DNA of 64,000 nucleotides from ChocPot-Mid sp043804925. Its GTDB lineage: Bacteria; Bacteroidota; Ignavibacteria; Kapaibacteriales; UBA2268. Under the pieces are notes generated by a model. That model was not told the origin of the DNA, searched no databases, and saw only the letters and a program-made list of their open reading frames with translations. A program made the position numbers and the translations under genes. Of the stretch, positions 57,311-64,000 are shown piece by piece. The DNA lies in NCBI GenBank assembly GCA_043804925.1, contig JAZDIP010000044.1, positions 29,865 to 93,864 on the forward strand, read 5' to 3'. The stretch's first letter is position 1; each line of letters starts with the position of its first letter.

Positions 57311-58159
57311 TTACTCCGAAAGAAACAGCATTGTCTTATTCTCATTAATCAGGTGTCGTGCTAAACTGCCGACAAGAAAATCAAATATTCCGATTTTCGA
57401 GTGCGCCCCAAGAACAACAATATCGTACTCATCTAATAATTTGTTAGTAAAAACAGAGATTTTATCTTCAGTAGTAACCAGTTTATGAATATGAGTTATA
57501 TTATGTGCTGTAAGATATTCCCTCACATTTTCAAACATGGCTTCGGCTTGTTCAGTATCTTCATCGGAAATAAACACAGTTGCTTCAATTTCTTTCGGAA
57601 AATTCAATTTCGCAAAGTTTTGCAATGCTCTCGTTGCAGGCAAACTCCCGTTATAAGCTATCATCACTTTGAATACATTAGAACTTGAATGGAAATTTGA
57701 AAATTCTTCCGGAACAGCAATTATCGGTGTTACGCTTTTATCTAAAAAAGAATCTAAAGTATTTTCAAGTTCCTCGCTTGTTTCAAATTGAAATTTGTTT
57801 TTTATTCCTGTTATCACAATATCATAAAACTTTGAAAACTCGGATATCCTTTCGCTCGGGCTTCCCTGAGCATTGCTTTCCCTGTGTTTTACTCCTGCCT
57901 CTTCGCATTTTGATTTGAATTTTGACAAGAGATTTTGAATATGCACCTGAGCCCTTTCAATCTTGGAATGTTCAAGCCCTTTGGCATAAAAACCAACTCC
58001 GGGAGGCAAAGGTCCGGTTGATGCTTTAATTCCGGGTATATCCAAAACAACCAATCCGGTAATTTCAGCACCATAAATTTTTGCGAGGGAAATTGCAAAA
58101 GCCGTTGCACAATCAGTATATGGCGACGGGTCCAAAGGTAACAATATTCGTTTTAACAT
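57311..58159 (-). CDS. Tandem universal stress protein (UspA domains)
   Basis: A 282-residue protein with two UspA domains. The first starts K-R-I-L-L-P-L-D-P-S-P-Y and has D-I-V-I-T-G-I-K-N near 113. The second starts F-K-V-M-I-A-Y-N-G-S near 165 and ends with I-V-V-L-G-A-H-S-K near 245, then G-S-L-A-R-H-L-I. The second copy has a better G-x2-G-like nucleotide-binding stretch, so ATP may bind there. Cytoplasmic stress-related function inferred. Confidence 0.9.
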   Translation of the reverse strand: MLKRILLPLDPSPYTDCATAFAISLAKIYGAEITGLVVLDIPGIKASTGPLPPGVGFYAKGLEHSKIERAQVHIQNLLSKFKSKCEEAGVKHRESNAQGSPSERISEFSKFYDIVITGIKNKFQFETSEELENTLDSFLDKSVTPIIAVPEEFSNFHSSSNVFKVMIAYNGSLPATRALQNFAKLNFPKEIEATVFISDEDTEQAEAMFENVREYLTAHNITHIHKLVTTEDKISVFTNKLLDEYDIVVLGAHSKIGIFDFLVGSLARHLINENKTMLFLSE

Positions 58160-58365
58160 ATTCTCTCCAATTTGAAAAAAAGCAAATTAATATCTTTTGA
58201 TGATTATATCAAATTTTAATTCGATACTAATTCTCAATCAATTGCATACTCCGACAAGCTCAGTAGAACAGGAGAAGATGAATCGGAGCAATTGCTAAAA
58301 AGGGCGGTGAAATTTTGTGTTTTTATAACTCTAATGTTTTGAAAAGGTTAAAAAGAACTGACAAA

Positions 58366-58683
58366 ATAATTGCACCAATTTCACCGATATTTTGAGTTTT
58401 TTTTACTTTCGTCAAATTGTCGGTTTACACAACCTTGCGACAGGGAGATACCGACAGTATAGCAAAAGGTTAAGTTCATATTTATCAATATATTTACTGC
58501 ATTATTGATTGAATTTGTCGCATTTTGCGTATATTTTTAAATTTTCGTCTTCAGTTATACGTTTTCAGTTATCCGTTAATTCAGACAGTACCGAAAAAAT
58601 TTCAAAGAACAAGTTGAACAAAATTACGATTTGGGTGCGAAATGTAATTTATTTTATTTTAATTTTATTTTTAGGTTTTAAGG
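58366..58683 (-). repeat. Dispersed noncoding element, copy B (inverted relative to copy A)
   Basis: Reverse complement of copy A at 53748-54036; shared blocks and order as listed there. Copy B is about 30 bases longer, mainly from T/A-rich and TATAACTGAAGACG-type insertions. Confidence 0.75.
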
Positions 58684-58709
58684 TGTTTAGACTGTTAGAC
58701 TATTAGGTG

Positions 58710-58865
58710 GGAACGTAAGAAAGTGAGAAAATGAGAAAATGAGAAAGTGAGAACGTGAGACAGTGAGAACGTGAGAACGTGAGAAGGTGAGAAGGTGAGA
58801 ACGTGAGAACGTGAGAAGGTGAGAACGTGAGAACGTGAGAACGTGAGAACGTGAGAACGTGAAAA
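58710..58865. repeat. Octanucleotide tandem repeat (GTGAGAAC)n
   Basis: About 19 units of GTGAGAAC / GTGAGAAG / ATGAGAAA with few exceptions. Too short a unit and no spacers, so not a CRISPR array. Confidence 0.9.
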
Positions 58866-58937
58866 CATCCTTCGACAAGCTCAGGATGACGGATGGTAGA
58901 CGGCAGACATCCTTCGACAAGCTCAGGATGACGGATG
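58866..58937. repeat. Two 30-base repeats containing TTCGACAAGCTCAGG
   Basis: Identical 30-base copies at 58866-58895 and 58908-58937, each beginning CATCC and ending GGATG. The core TTCGACAAGCTCAGG is a repeat word I know from other bacterial intergenic regions. A partial version lies at 58252-58263. Confidence 0.9.
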
Positions 58938-59038
58938 TGAGAGAATGAGAAATTTGGAATTAGGATTAAGGAATTGGTTTATCTGAAATTTTTTGGTAAA
59001 TTTATTATTAATATTTTTCATTATTAAAATTGTTGTTT

Positions 59039-62000
59039 ATGGATGCACCGGATAAGATTAAAAAATTGGTTGATACATTTTCAAATAATGTAGTCAATTA
59101 CAAAAATTCTAATTACAACGAAGCACAAGTCAGACAGGAGTTCATCAATCCTTTCTTCAAGCAACTCGGCTGGGACATTGACAACGAGAAGGGTTACGCA
59201 GAAGCTTACAAAGATGTGATTCATGAGGATGCCGTCAAAGTCGGCGGTATGACAAAAGCACCTGATTACAGCTTTCGCATCGGCGGTCAAAGAAAATTTT
59301 TCCTCGAAGCAAAAAAGCCATCGGTTTCAATCAAAGACGATATTCATCCGGCATATCAATTGAGACGTTACGCATGGTCGGGAAAACTTCCGATTTCAAT
59401 TCTTACCGACTTTGAAGAATTTGCCGTTTACGATTGCACTACAAAACCGAATCCTAACGACAAGGCATCCACCTCGAGAATACTTTACTACACCTACAAT
59501 GATTACATTGAAAAATGGAACGACATAAATTCAGTTTTCTCAAAAGATGCAGTACTCAAGGGCAGTTTCGACAGGTTCGCTGTTTCGTCAAGAGGGAAAA
59601 AAGGGACTACACAGGTTGATGATGCTTTCTTGCTCGAAATGGAAAATTGGAGAGATTCTTTAGCTAAAAATATTGCTATACGTAATAAGGATTTATCAAC
59701 ACGTGCTTTGAATGAAGCTGTGCAAAAGACAATTGACCGTATAGTTTTTCTGAGAATATGCGAGGACAGGGCTATAGAAGATTACGGGCAGTTGCAAAAA
59801 CTTATAAATGTCAATGATGTTTATTCTCACTTAAGACAAATATTTTTACAAGCTGACGACAAATACAATTCAGGTTTGTTTCACTTCAAAACCGAAAAGA
59901 CTAGGGAAAATCCGGATTTGTGGACTTTGAATTTGCAAATTGACGATAAAATTTTGAAAGAAATCATTAAACGCCTTTACTATCCCGACAGTCCTTATGA
60001 ATTTTCTGTATTGCCTGCCGATATTTTAGGTCATGTTTACGAAAAGTTTCTCGGTAAAGTGATACGGCTGACAGCCGGACATCAGGCAAAAGTTGAAGAA
60101 AAACCCGAAGTTAAAAAAGCACATGGAGTTTACTATACTCCGACTTATATTGTGGAATATATTGTGAAGAATACCGTGGGTCGTCTGCTTTTCGGGGAAC
60201 AGGGGTCAGGGATTGGGGGTCAGGAAGCAGATAATTCATATTTTAATAATACATTGGAGAACAATAATGGAGATAAGGACTTACAGGGATTTGGAACTTT
60301 GGAAGGAAGCAATGAACCTTACGGAAATGATTTATCAAATAACAAAATCATTTCCGAAAGAGGAAAGATACGGATTGACAAGCCAGATACAAAGAGCGGC
60401 AGTCTCGATACCGTCGAATATAGCGGAAGGACACAGCAGAAATCACACAAAGGAGTACCTCTATCATCTATCGTTAGCCAAAGGATCACTGTCGGAAATG
60501 GAAACTCAGATAATTCTCTCTCAAAGACTGAATTATATAACGAAAGAACAGCTAACGGCAGTTTGGGAGAAGGCACAACTAACAGGAAAATTATTGAACG
60601 GAATGCTTCGCTCTCTAAAAAACAAAATTCCCAATCCCTGACCTCCGACCCCCGACCCCTGACACCAAAGGAAGCCGAAAAACTCCGAATCCTCGACCCT
60701 GCCTGTGGTTCTGGTAGCTTTCTTTTGGGTGCTTATCAATATTTGCTGAACTGGTATTTGGAGCAGTACTCAAAAGAGCCGAATAAATATACGAAAGGCA
60801 AACAACCGAAAATTTATCAGTCATCGGCTGGAGAATACCGGCTGACTACAAGCGAAAAGAAAAACATACTGCTGAATAATATCTATGGTGTGGATATTGA
60901 CTCTCAGGCAGTCGAGGTAACAAAGCTGTCGCTGCTGCTGAAAGTTCTCGAGGGTGAAACCGAAGAAACTTTGAACTCAACGAGGTCAATGTTTCAGGAA
61001 AGGGCTTTGCCGGATTTGTCGAATAATATTAAATGCGGGAACTCCCTGATTGGCTCTGACTTTTACGAAGGAAAAAATGTATCGCTTTTTGACGAAGAAG
61101 AAATGTACCGTATAAATGTGTTCGATTGGGATAAGGAGTTCCCTGATATTTTTAAATCGGGTGGTTTTGATGCGGTCATTGGGAATCCGCCGTATGTTAG
61201 AACTACAAGTTTAAACTCAACAATAAAAGATTATATTAATTTAAATTATACAACTGCATACGAACAATTTGATATTTATTTTTTATTTTATGAACAAGCA
61301 ATTAAATTGCTAAAAATAGATGGATTTCTTGGATTGATTACACCCATAGGATTTTTAACAAATTCTTCAGGAATTGAATTACGAAAGTTATTAATAGGAT
61401 TAAAAATAGTTCAGATAATTGATGTTTCAATGGATAATGTTTTTAAAGATGCTTCAACTTATCCGATTATAACAATTGTAAAAAAAACTAAGACTAATTT
61501 TGATTTTGATATTTTAGTTGGAAATAATCAAACAATAATCTCTGAAAAGAAATTATATAATAAATTAAGTATTAATAGTTCAATTAAAGATGATAACTAC
61601 ATAATAAGTTTATCAATTTCAAAAAGAGAGAGAACCATTATTAATAAATTGAAAGTACTAAGCATTAATCTTGGTGAATTTTCAAAAATATTTAGAGGAA
61701 TCCAAATTAATAAAATAAAATTAGTTGATCAAAAGCCAAAACTTGAATCAAACTCATTTATTTATCCAGCTATACATTTAAGAAATGTCAAGCCATGGCT
61801 TGCAACAAAGCCATTTTATTACGCTATTCATGATGATAATATTGCAGGTAAAGAAAAACGAGAACTTCTAATTAATAACAAAAAATTGTTGATACCTAGA
61901 TTCGTTCTAAAATTAAAAGCATCGTATGATGAATATAATTACGTTCTTGACAACATATATATTATCATAATAAAAAGTAATTTTTTTAATACTAAATTTG

Positions 62001-62338
62001 TATGCGGTGTAATGAATTCAAAATTATTAAATTTCTATTATCATAAAATTCATTCACAAAATCATATTAGTGGTGGGTATTATGCTATCAATGGTCAACA
62101 ATTAAAGGAATTACCAATAATAAGAGAATATAGCAATAATCAATATGACAAAATGGTTTCTCTCGTTGACCGCATGCTTGACCTAAACAAAAAAGTACGG
62201 GCAGAAAGTATAAGCACGCAGGAAAAGAAAGTACTGGAAAAGCAAATAGAAATAACAGACAGTGAAATAGACAAGCTGGTCTATGAGCTGTATGGTTTGA
62301 CGGAGGAAGAGATTAGGATTGTAGAGGGGGAAGGGTGA
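59039..62338 (+). CDS. Eco57I/type IIG-like restriction-modification fusion protein, carrying an in-frame IVS-type insertion
   Basis: Start taken at the first ATG; an in-frame TTG lies 9 bases upstream. About 1099 residues. N-terminal PD-(D/E)XK-type nuclease: P-D-Y with Asp76, then E90-A-K92. A helical region follows, then the N6-adenine methyltransferase with D-P-A-C-G-S-G-S-F from 553 and N-P-P-Y from 716. The C-terminal half (about 800-1040) is a TaqI/Eco57I-like specificity region, then a coiled coil. Residues 388-541 (60200-60661) are Gly/Ser/Asn-rich and have no counterpart in the normal spacing between G-V-Y-Y-T-P and D-P-A-C-G; this stretch is the translated IVS element. Specificity part appears more AT-rich than the rest. 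Predicted to modify and cut DNA. Confidence 0.88.
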   Translation: MDAPDKIKKLVDTFSNNVVNYKNSNYNEAQVRQEFINPFFKQLGWDIDNEKGYAEAYKDVIHEDAVKVGGMTKAPDYSFRIGGQRKFFLEAKKPSVSIKDDIHPAYQLRRYAWSGKLPISILTDFEEFAVYDCTTKPNPNDKASTSRILYYTYNDYIEKWNDINSVFSKDAVLKGSFDRFAVSSRGKKGTTQVDDAFLLEMENWRDSLAKNIAIRNKDLSTRALNEAVQKTIDRIVFLRICEDRAIEDYGQLQKLINVNDVYSHLRQIFLQADDKYNSGLFHFKTEKTRENPDLWTLNLQIDDKILKEIIKRLYYPDSPYEFSVLPADILGHVYEKFLGKVIRLTAGHQAKVEEKPEVKKAHGVYYTPTYIVEYIVKNTVGRLLFGEQGSGIGGQEADNSYFNNTLENNNGDKDLQGFGTLEGSNEPYGNDLSNNKIISERGKIRIDKPDTKSGSLDTVEYSGRTQQKSHKGVPLSSIVSQRITVGNGNSDNSLSKTELYNERTANGSLGEGTTNRKIIERNASLSKKQNSQSLTSDPRPLTPKEAEKLRILDPACGSGSFLLGAYQYLLNWYLEQYSKEPNKYTKGKQPKIYQSSAGEYRLTTSEKKNILLNNIYGVDIDSQAVEVTKLSLLLKVLEGETEETLNSTRSMFQERALPDLSNNIKCGNSLIGSDFYEGKNVSLFDEEEMYRINVFDWDKEFPDIFKSGGFDAVIGNPPYVRTTSLNSTIKDYINLNYTTAYEQFDIYFLFYEQAIKLLKIDGFLGLITPIGFLTNSSGIELRKLLIGLKIVQIIDVSMDNVFKDASTYPIITIVKKTKTNFDFDILVGNNQTIISEKKLYNKLSINSSIKDDNYIISLSISKRERTIINKLKVLSINLGEFSKIFRGIQINKIKLVDQKPKLESNSFIYPAIHLRNVKPWLATKPFYYAIHDDNIAGKEKRELLINNKKLLIPRFVLKLKASYDEYNYVLDNIYIIIIKSNFFNTKFVCGVMNSKLLNFYYHKIHSQNHISGGYYAINGQQLKELPIIREYSNNQYDKMVSLVDRMLDLNKKVRAESISTQEKKVLEKQIEITDSEIDKLVYELYGLTEEEIRIVEGEG
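60200..60224. repeat. Left terminal inverted repeat of the nested IVS element
   Basis: CAGGGGTCAGGGATTGGGGG followed by TCAGG. It is made of 7-base units (GGGGTCA, GGGATTG, GGGGTCA). Its complement recurs as CCCTGAC/CTCCGAC/CCCCGAC/CCCTGAC at the right end (60630-60663). Confidence 0.75.
60267..60641 (+). CDS. Four-helix-bundle protein (IVS / S23-type), nested in the restriction-modification gene
   Basis: A 124-residue protein of the four-helix-bundle family (TIGR02436, 23S rRNA intervening-sequence protein). It has Y-R-D-L-E-L-W-K-E-A-M near the start, R-Y-G-L-T-S-Q-I-Q-R-A-A-V-S-I-P-S-N-I-A-E-G, E-Y-L-Y-H-L-S-L-A-K-G-S-L-S-E-M-E-T-Q and L-L-N-G-M-L-R-S-L. Good ribosome-binding site TTGGAGAAC before the ATG. 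It lies wholly inside the larger gene on the same strand but in a different reading frame, between imperfect inverted repeats. The family is known from 23S rRNA intervening sequences; its function is not established. Confidence 0.9.
   Translation: MEIRTYRDLELWKEAMNLTEMIYQITKSFPKEERYGLTSQIQRAAVSIPSNIAEGHSRNHTKEYLYHLSLAKGSLSEMETQIILSQRLNYITKEQLTAVWEKAQLTGKLLNGMLRSLKNKIPNP
60630..60663. repeat. Right terminal inverted repeat of the nested IVS element
   Basis: CCCAATCCCTGACCTCCGAC followed by CCCCGACCCCTGAC, composed of 7-base units and partly complementary to the left end at 60200-60224 (CAGGGGTC and GTCAGGGATTGGG shared with it). It overlaps the last codons of the four-helix-bundle gene. Confidence 0.75.
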
Positions 62339-63105
62339 TGGAAATTTCAGATTTTAATAACAGAGATGTCTTAAGAAAATATATTAGCATTCCAAAGCTA
62401 ATATTTTTATTACAAAATAAGAAGTTGTTTTTTTGTAGGGCAGATTATTTTAAGTGCTATAAACCATCATTGTTTTCTCGAGATGGTGATATGTTCTCTT
62501 TTTTTTACGGTGAAAAAAAGGTTTTAAAGGAAAATTTTAAGAATAATCTATTTTCATATTTAATTAATACAAATGAATTGGCAAAATACATGTTTATCAA
62601 TTCATGGAACTGTCAAAAAACTGAGTCTTTTGCGATGTGGCGGCTATTCTTAAGAAAATATAATGAATGTGTAGCAATGCAAACAACTATTGAAAAATTA
62701 AACAACAGTTTTCAATCAGAAATTAATCTTACACTTAAGAAAGTTGAATATGAAAATATTGAGATCTGGGGTTCAATGTATAAACTGAAAAGTGATATTT
62801 TAAGTCCATTTTATGTAAAAGATGTATTTTATGAATTTGAAACAGAAGCAAGAATTGTATTGTCCACCTATGAACAAACTTTTCCGAATTCGCATGTGGA
62901 ACCTGTAATGAATGATAATAATGAACTTTGTGGAGTATATATCCCAACTGATTTTTCGGTAATCATTGATAAAATAATTGTTTTCCCTAATGCTGAAGAT
63001 TTCATATTTAATTCAATAAAGAATTTTGTTAACTTAAATCTTCCAAGTTGTCCTGTCTTAAAATCTGAACTTGATGTGAAAGATGGAGGAATCAATGAAG
63101 GTTAA
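62338..63105 (+). CDS. DUF2971-like protein 1
   Basis: About 255 residues; start at the ATG that overlaps the restriction-modification stop (TGATG), preceded by GAGGGGGAAGGG. DUF2971-type features: I-P-K-L-I-F-L-L-Q-N-K-K-L-F-F near the start, N-S-W-N-C-Q-K-T-E-S-F-A-M-W-R in the middle, and F-E-T-E-A-R-I-V-L near 180. The family is common next to defence systems and has no proven activity. It is a diverged paralog of the gene that follows, with which it overlaps by 11 bases. Confidence 0.65.
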   Translation: MEISDFNNRDVLRKYISIPKLIFLLQNKKLFFCRADYFKCYKPSLFSRDGDMFSFFYGEKKVLKENFKNNLFSYLINTNELAKYMFINSWNCQKTESFAMWRLFLRKYNECVAMQTTIEKLNNSFQSEINLTLKKVEYENIEIWGSMYKLKSDILSPFYVKDVFYEFETEARIVLSTYEQTFPNSHVEPVMNDNNELCGVYIPTDFSVIIDKIIVFPNAEDFIFNSIKNFVNLNLPSCPVLKSELDVKDGGINEG

Positions 63106-63811
63106 ATTTAAAGAAAGACTTTCAGCTCATAATAAAGCTAGATGGATTTGGAGATACATGAGTTTAACAAAATTATTATCATTGATACAAACAAATAAAA
63201 TGTTCTTTTCATCAATGAACATTCTGGACGATAAACGAGAAGGATTTTATCGTAATATAGATATTATGGGACATTTGGACAATAAAGAAAAAGATATACA
63301 GGATTTTATTTCTTATGATAGAAGTACGACTGGTCATAGAAACTATGTATCATGTTGGTTTAAGGCAGAATACGAATCATTAGCCATGTGGGATATATAT
63401 GGCAGATTTAATGACAGTATAGCAATACAATCTGATTTAAACTTTTTTAAGAAGTGTATTGTTGATAAAAGAGATTGGACTTTAAATATTGGCCCAATAA
63501 AATATGTTAATTGGAATTCACAAAACCTATTTACTCCATTTAATGAAAAACCTAATGATGATGAATTATTTTGGTATAAAGACAAAAGTTTTCAATACGA
63601 ACATGAATGGAGAATGATAATAACTCTATCTGAAAAAGAATTTAATGATATGAATAAACCAAAGGGTTTATCTATTGAGGTTGATACAAATTCCCTAATT
63701 GAGCGTATATATCTGTCTCAAAACTACAGTAGTTGGAGTTATGATTCTATTAAAAATCTTTTAAAAGATTATGGAATAAATTCAGAAATACGGAAATCAA
63801 GGATATCATAA
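63095..63811 (+). CDS. DUF2971-like protein 2
   Basis: About 238 residues; start at the ATG after GGAGGAATCA, 11 bases before the stop of the upstream paralog. Stronger DUF2971 match: W-R-Y-M-S-L-T-K-L-L-S-L-I-Q-T-N-K-M-F-F-S-S, D-D-K-R-E-G, Y-V-S-C-W-F-K-A-E-Y-E-S-L-A-M-W and Y-E-H-E-W-R-M-I. With the restriction-modification gene and paralog 1 it forms a translationally coupled three-gene unit, which suggests a defence-related operon. Confidence 0.8.
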   Translation: MKVKFKERLSAHNKARWIWRYMSLTKLLSLIQTNKMFFSSMNILDDKREGFYRNIDIMGHLDNKEKDIQDFISYDRSTTGHRNYVSCWFKAEYESLAMWDIYGRFNDSIAIQSDLNFFKKCIVDKRDWTLNIGPIKYVNWNSQNLFTPFNEKPNDDELFWYKDKSFQYEHEWRMIITLSEKEFNDMNKPKGLSIEVDTNSLIERIYLSQNYSSWSYDSIKNLLKDYGINSEIRKSRIS

Positions 63812-63927
63812 TGAATAATATAGTTAAGCAAATAGAAATCACAGACAGGGAAATAGACAAGCCGGTCTATGAGTTGTATGTGCGAAAATATTGTCTGAAC
63901 GGGGATTTATTTGATTTATGTGATTGA
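63811..63927 (+). pseudogene. Partial copy of the restriction-modification gene 3' end in a short reading frame
   Basis: Bases 63826-63879 match 62240-62293 (within the end of the restriction-modification gene) at 50 of 54 positions. The frame is the same as in the full gene, and it is part of a 38-codon reading frame whose ATG overlaps the DUF2971-2 stop (TAATG). After K-Q-I-E-I-T-D-R-E-I-D-K-P-V-Y-E-L-Y the sequence leaves the homology and runs into the palindromic element. It is most simply a gene-end remnant. Confidence 0.85.
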
Positions 63928-63984
63928 CATGATTAATACGGAAATCAAATTAATCAATTTAATCACCAAAATCACAGTTCCGAC
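63893..63984. repeat. 92-base imperfect palindromic element
   Basis: GTCTGAACGGGGATTTATTT at the left is mirrored by AAATCACAGTTCCGAC at the right, with further TGATT/AATCA units between. It could fold into one long hairpin. A 12-base piece (AAATAGACAAGC, 63989-64000) of the restriction-modification gene end follows and is cut by the window edge. Confidence 0.8.
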
Positions 63985-64000
63985 AAAAAAATAGACAAGC

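Larger units (their letters stand above)
58160..59038. other. 879-bp noncoding repeat-rich spacer before the restriction-modification gene
   Basis: No credible gene. It holds a fragment CGACAAGCTCAG (58252-58263), the inverted dispersed element copy B (58366-58683), the GTGAGAAC repeat (58710-58865) and two 30-base palindrome-like repeats with TTCGACAAGCTCAGG. Confidence 0.7.

Noticed and set aside
58710..58865. Possible CRISPR array
   Set aside because: The unit is 8 bases with no spacers and no cas genes are in the window; it is a simple tandem repeat.
58687..58920. 77-codon minus-strand frame over the GTGAGAAC array
   Set aside because: It is the translated repeat (repeating R-S-H-x-L-T-F-S) and not a plausible gene.
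60213..60266. Upstream extension of the four-helix-bundle gene
   Set aside because: The longer frame lacks a good ribosome-binding site and starts within the inverted repeat; the ATG at 60267 follows TTGGAGAAC and matches the family N-terminus.
1..64000. rRNA, tRNA, integrase or transposase genes
   Set aside because: None was recognised on either strand; the apparent insertions therefore lack visible mobility genes.

Overview
The window is AT-rich DNA with short, mostly single-gene or two-gene transcription units. It looks like a member of the Bacteroidota / Chlorobiota-Ignavibacteria group. The evidence is several large secreted proteins that end in a type IX secretion (T9SS) sorting domain, a carboxypeptidase-regulatory/TonB-dependent receptor, a DUF5686 protein, a FISUMP-domain protein, an OlsF-like ornithine-lipid acyltransferase, and few Shine-Dalgarno sites. 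The WD40 plus choice-of-anchor plus T9SS architectures resemble uncultured Kapabacteria-type lineages, but no 16S gene is present to confirm this. No rRNA, tRNA or CRISPR array was seen.

Layout. 1-12.4 kb: end of a DUF2807 protein, a bi-domain oxidoreductase, an atypical kinase overlapping a membrane acyltransferase, an S41 protease, a CNNM/CorC-like protein, a LOG-family enzyme, a FISUMP protein and small unknowns. 12.7-21.6 kb: a giant 2-hydroxyacyl-CoA dehydratase activase, an FG-GAP/UnbV secreted protein and a Reg_prop propeller. 21.7-34 kb, mainly minus strand: TonB receptor, adenine deaminase, RsmI with a long disordered tail, a decayed PD40 gene, YicC, gamma-carbonic anhydrase, a PQQ-propeller lipoprotein and a BNR-like secreted protein. 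34-45 kb: OlsF-like acyltransferase, a double OmpA protein, a HEPN/MNT pair and a giant VWA-WD40-T9SS protein. 45-53.4 kb: M29-type aminopeptidase, HIT protein, KdsD, a DUF4258-like/DUF2283 pair, a HEXXH outer-membrane-like protein, DUF5686 and a U32 protein. 53.4-64 kb: repeat-rich spacer, rpsF and rplI (without rpsR between them), TIGR01777 epimerase, GNAT-YoaP, a universal stress protein, a second repeat-rich spacer, an Eco57I-like restriction-modification gene and two DUF2971 genes.

The most unusual structures are these. (1) A four-helix-bundle (IVS / S23-type) gene bounded by imperfect terminal inverted repeats is nested inside the restriction-modification gene. The 462-bp insert keeps the host reading frame open, so both proteins can be made from the same DNA. 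(2) A fossil junction at 48.1-48.35 kb carries second copies of the 3' ends of both kdsD and the DUF5686 gene. In the kdsD copy all 13 differences are synonymous, so it came from a functional, diverged allele. Accessory genes (a toxin-antitoxin-like pair and a HEXXH gene) sit on either side. (3) The same pattern recurs at 63.8 kb, where the 3' end of the restriction-modification gene is repeated after the DUF2971 pair and next to a 92-bp palindromic element. (4) A noncoding dispersed element of about 0.3 kb is present in opposite orientations at 53.75-54.04 and 58.37-58.68 kb. (5) Many spacers carry degenerate 7-8 bp tandem repeats.
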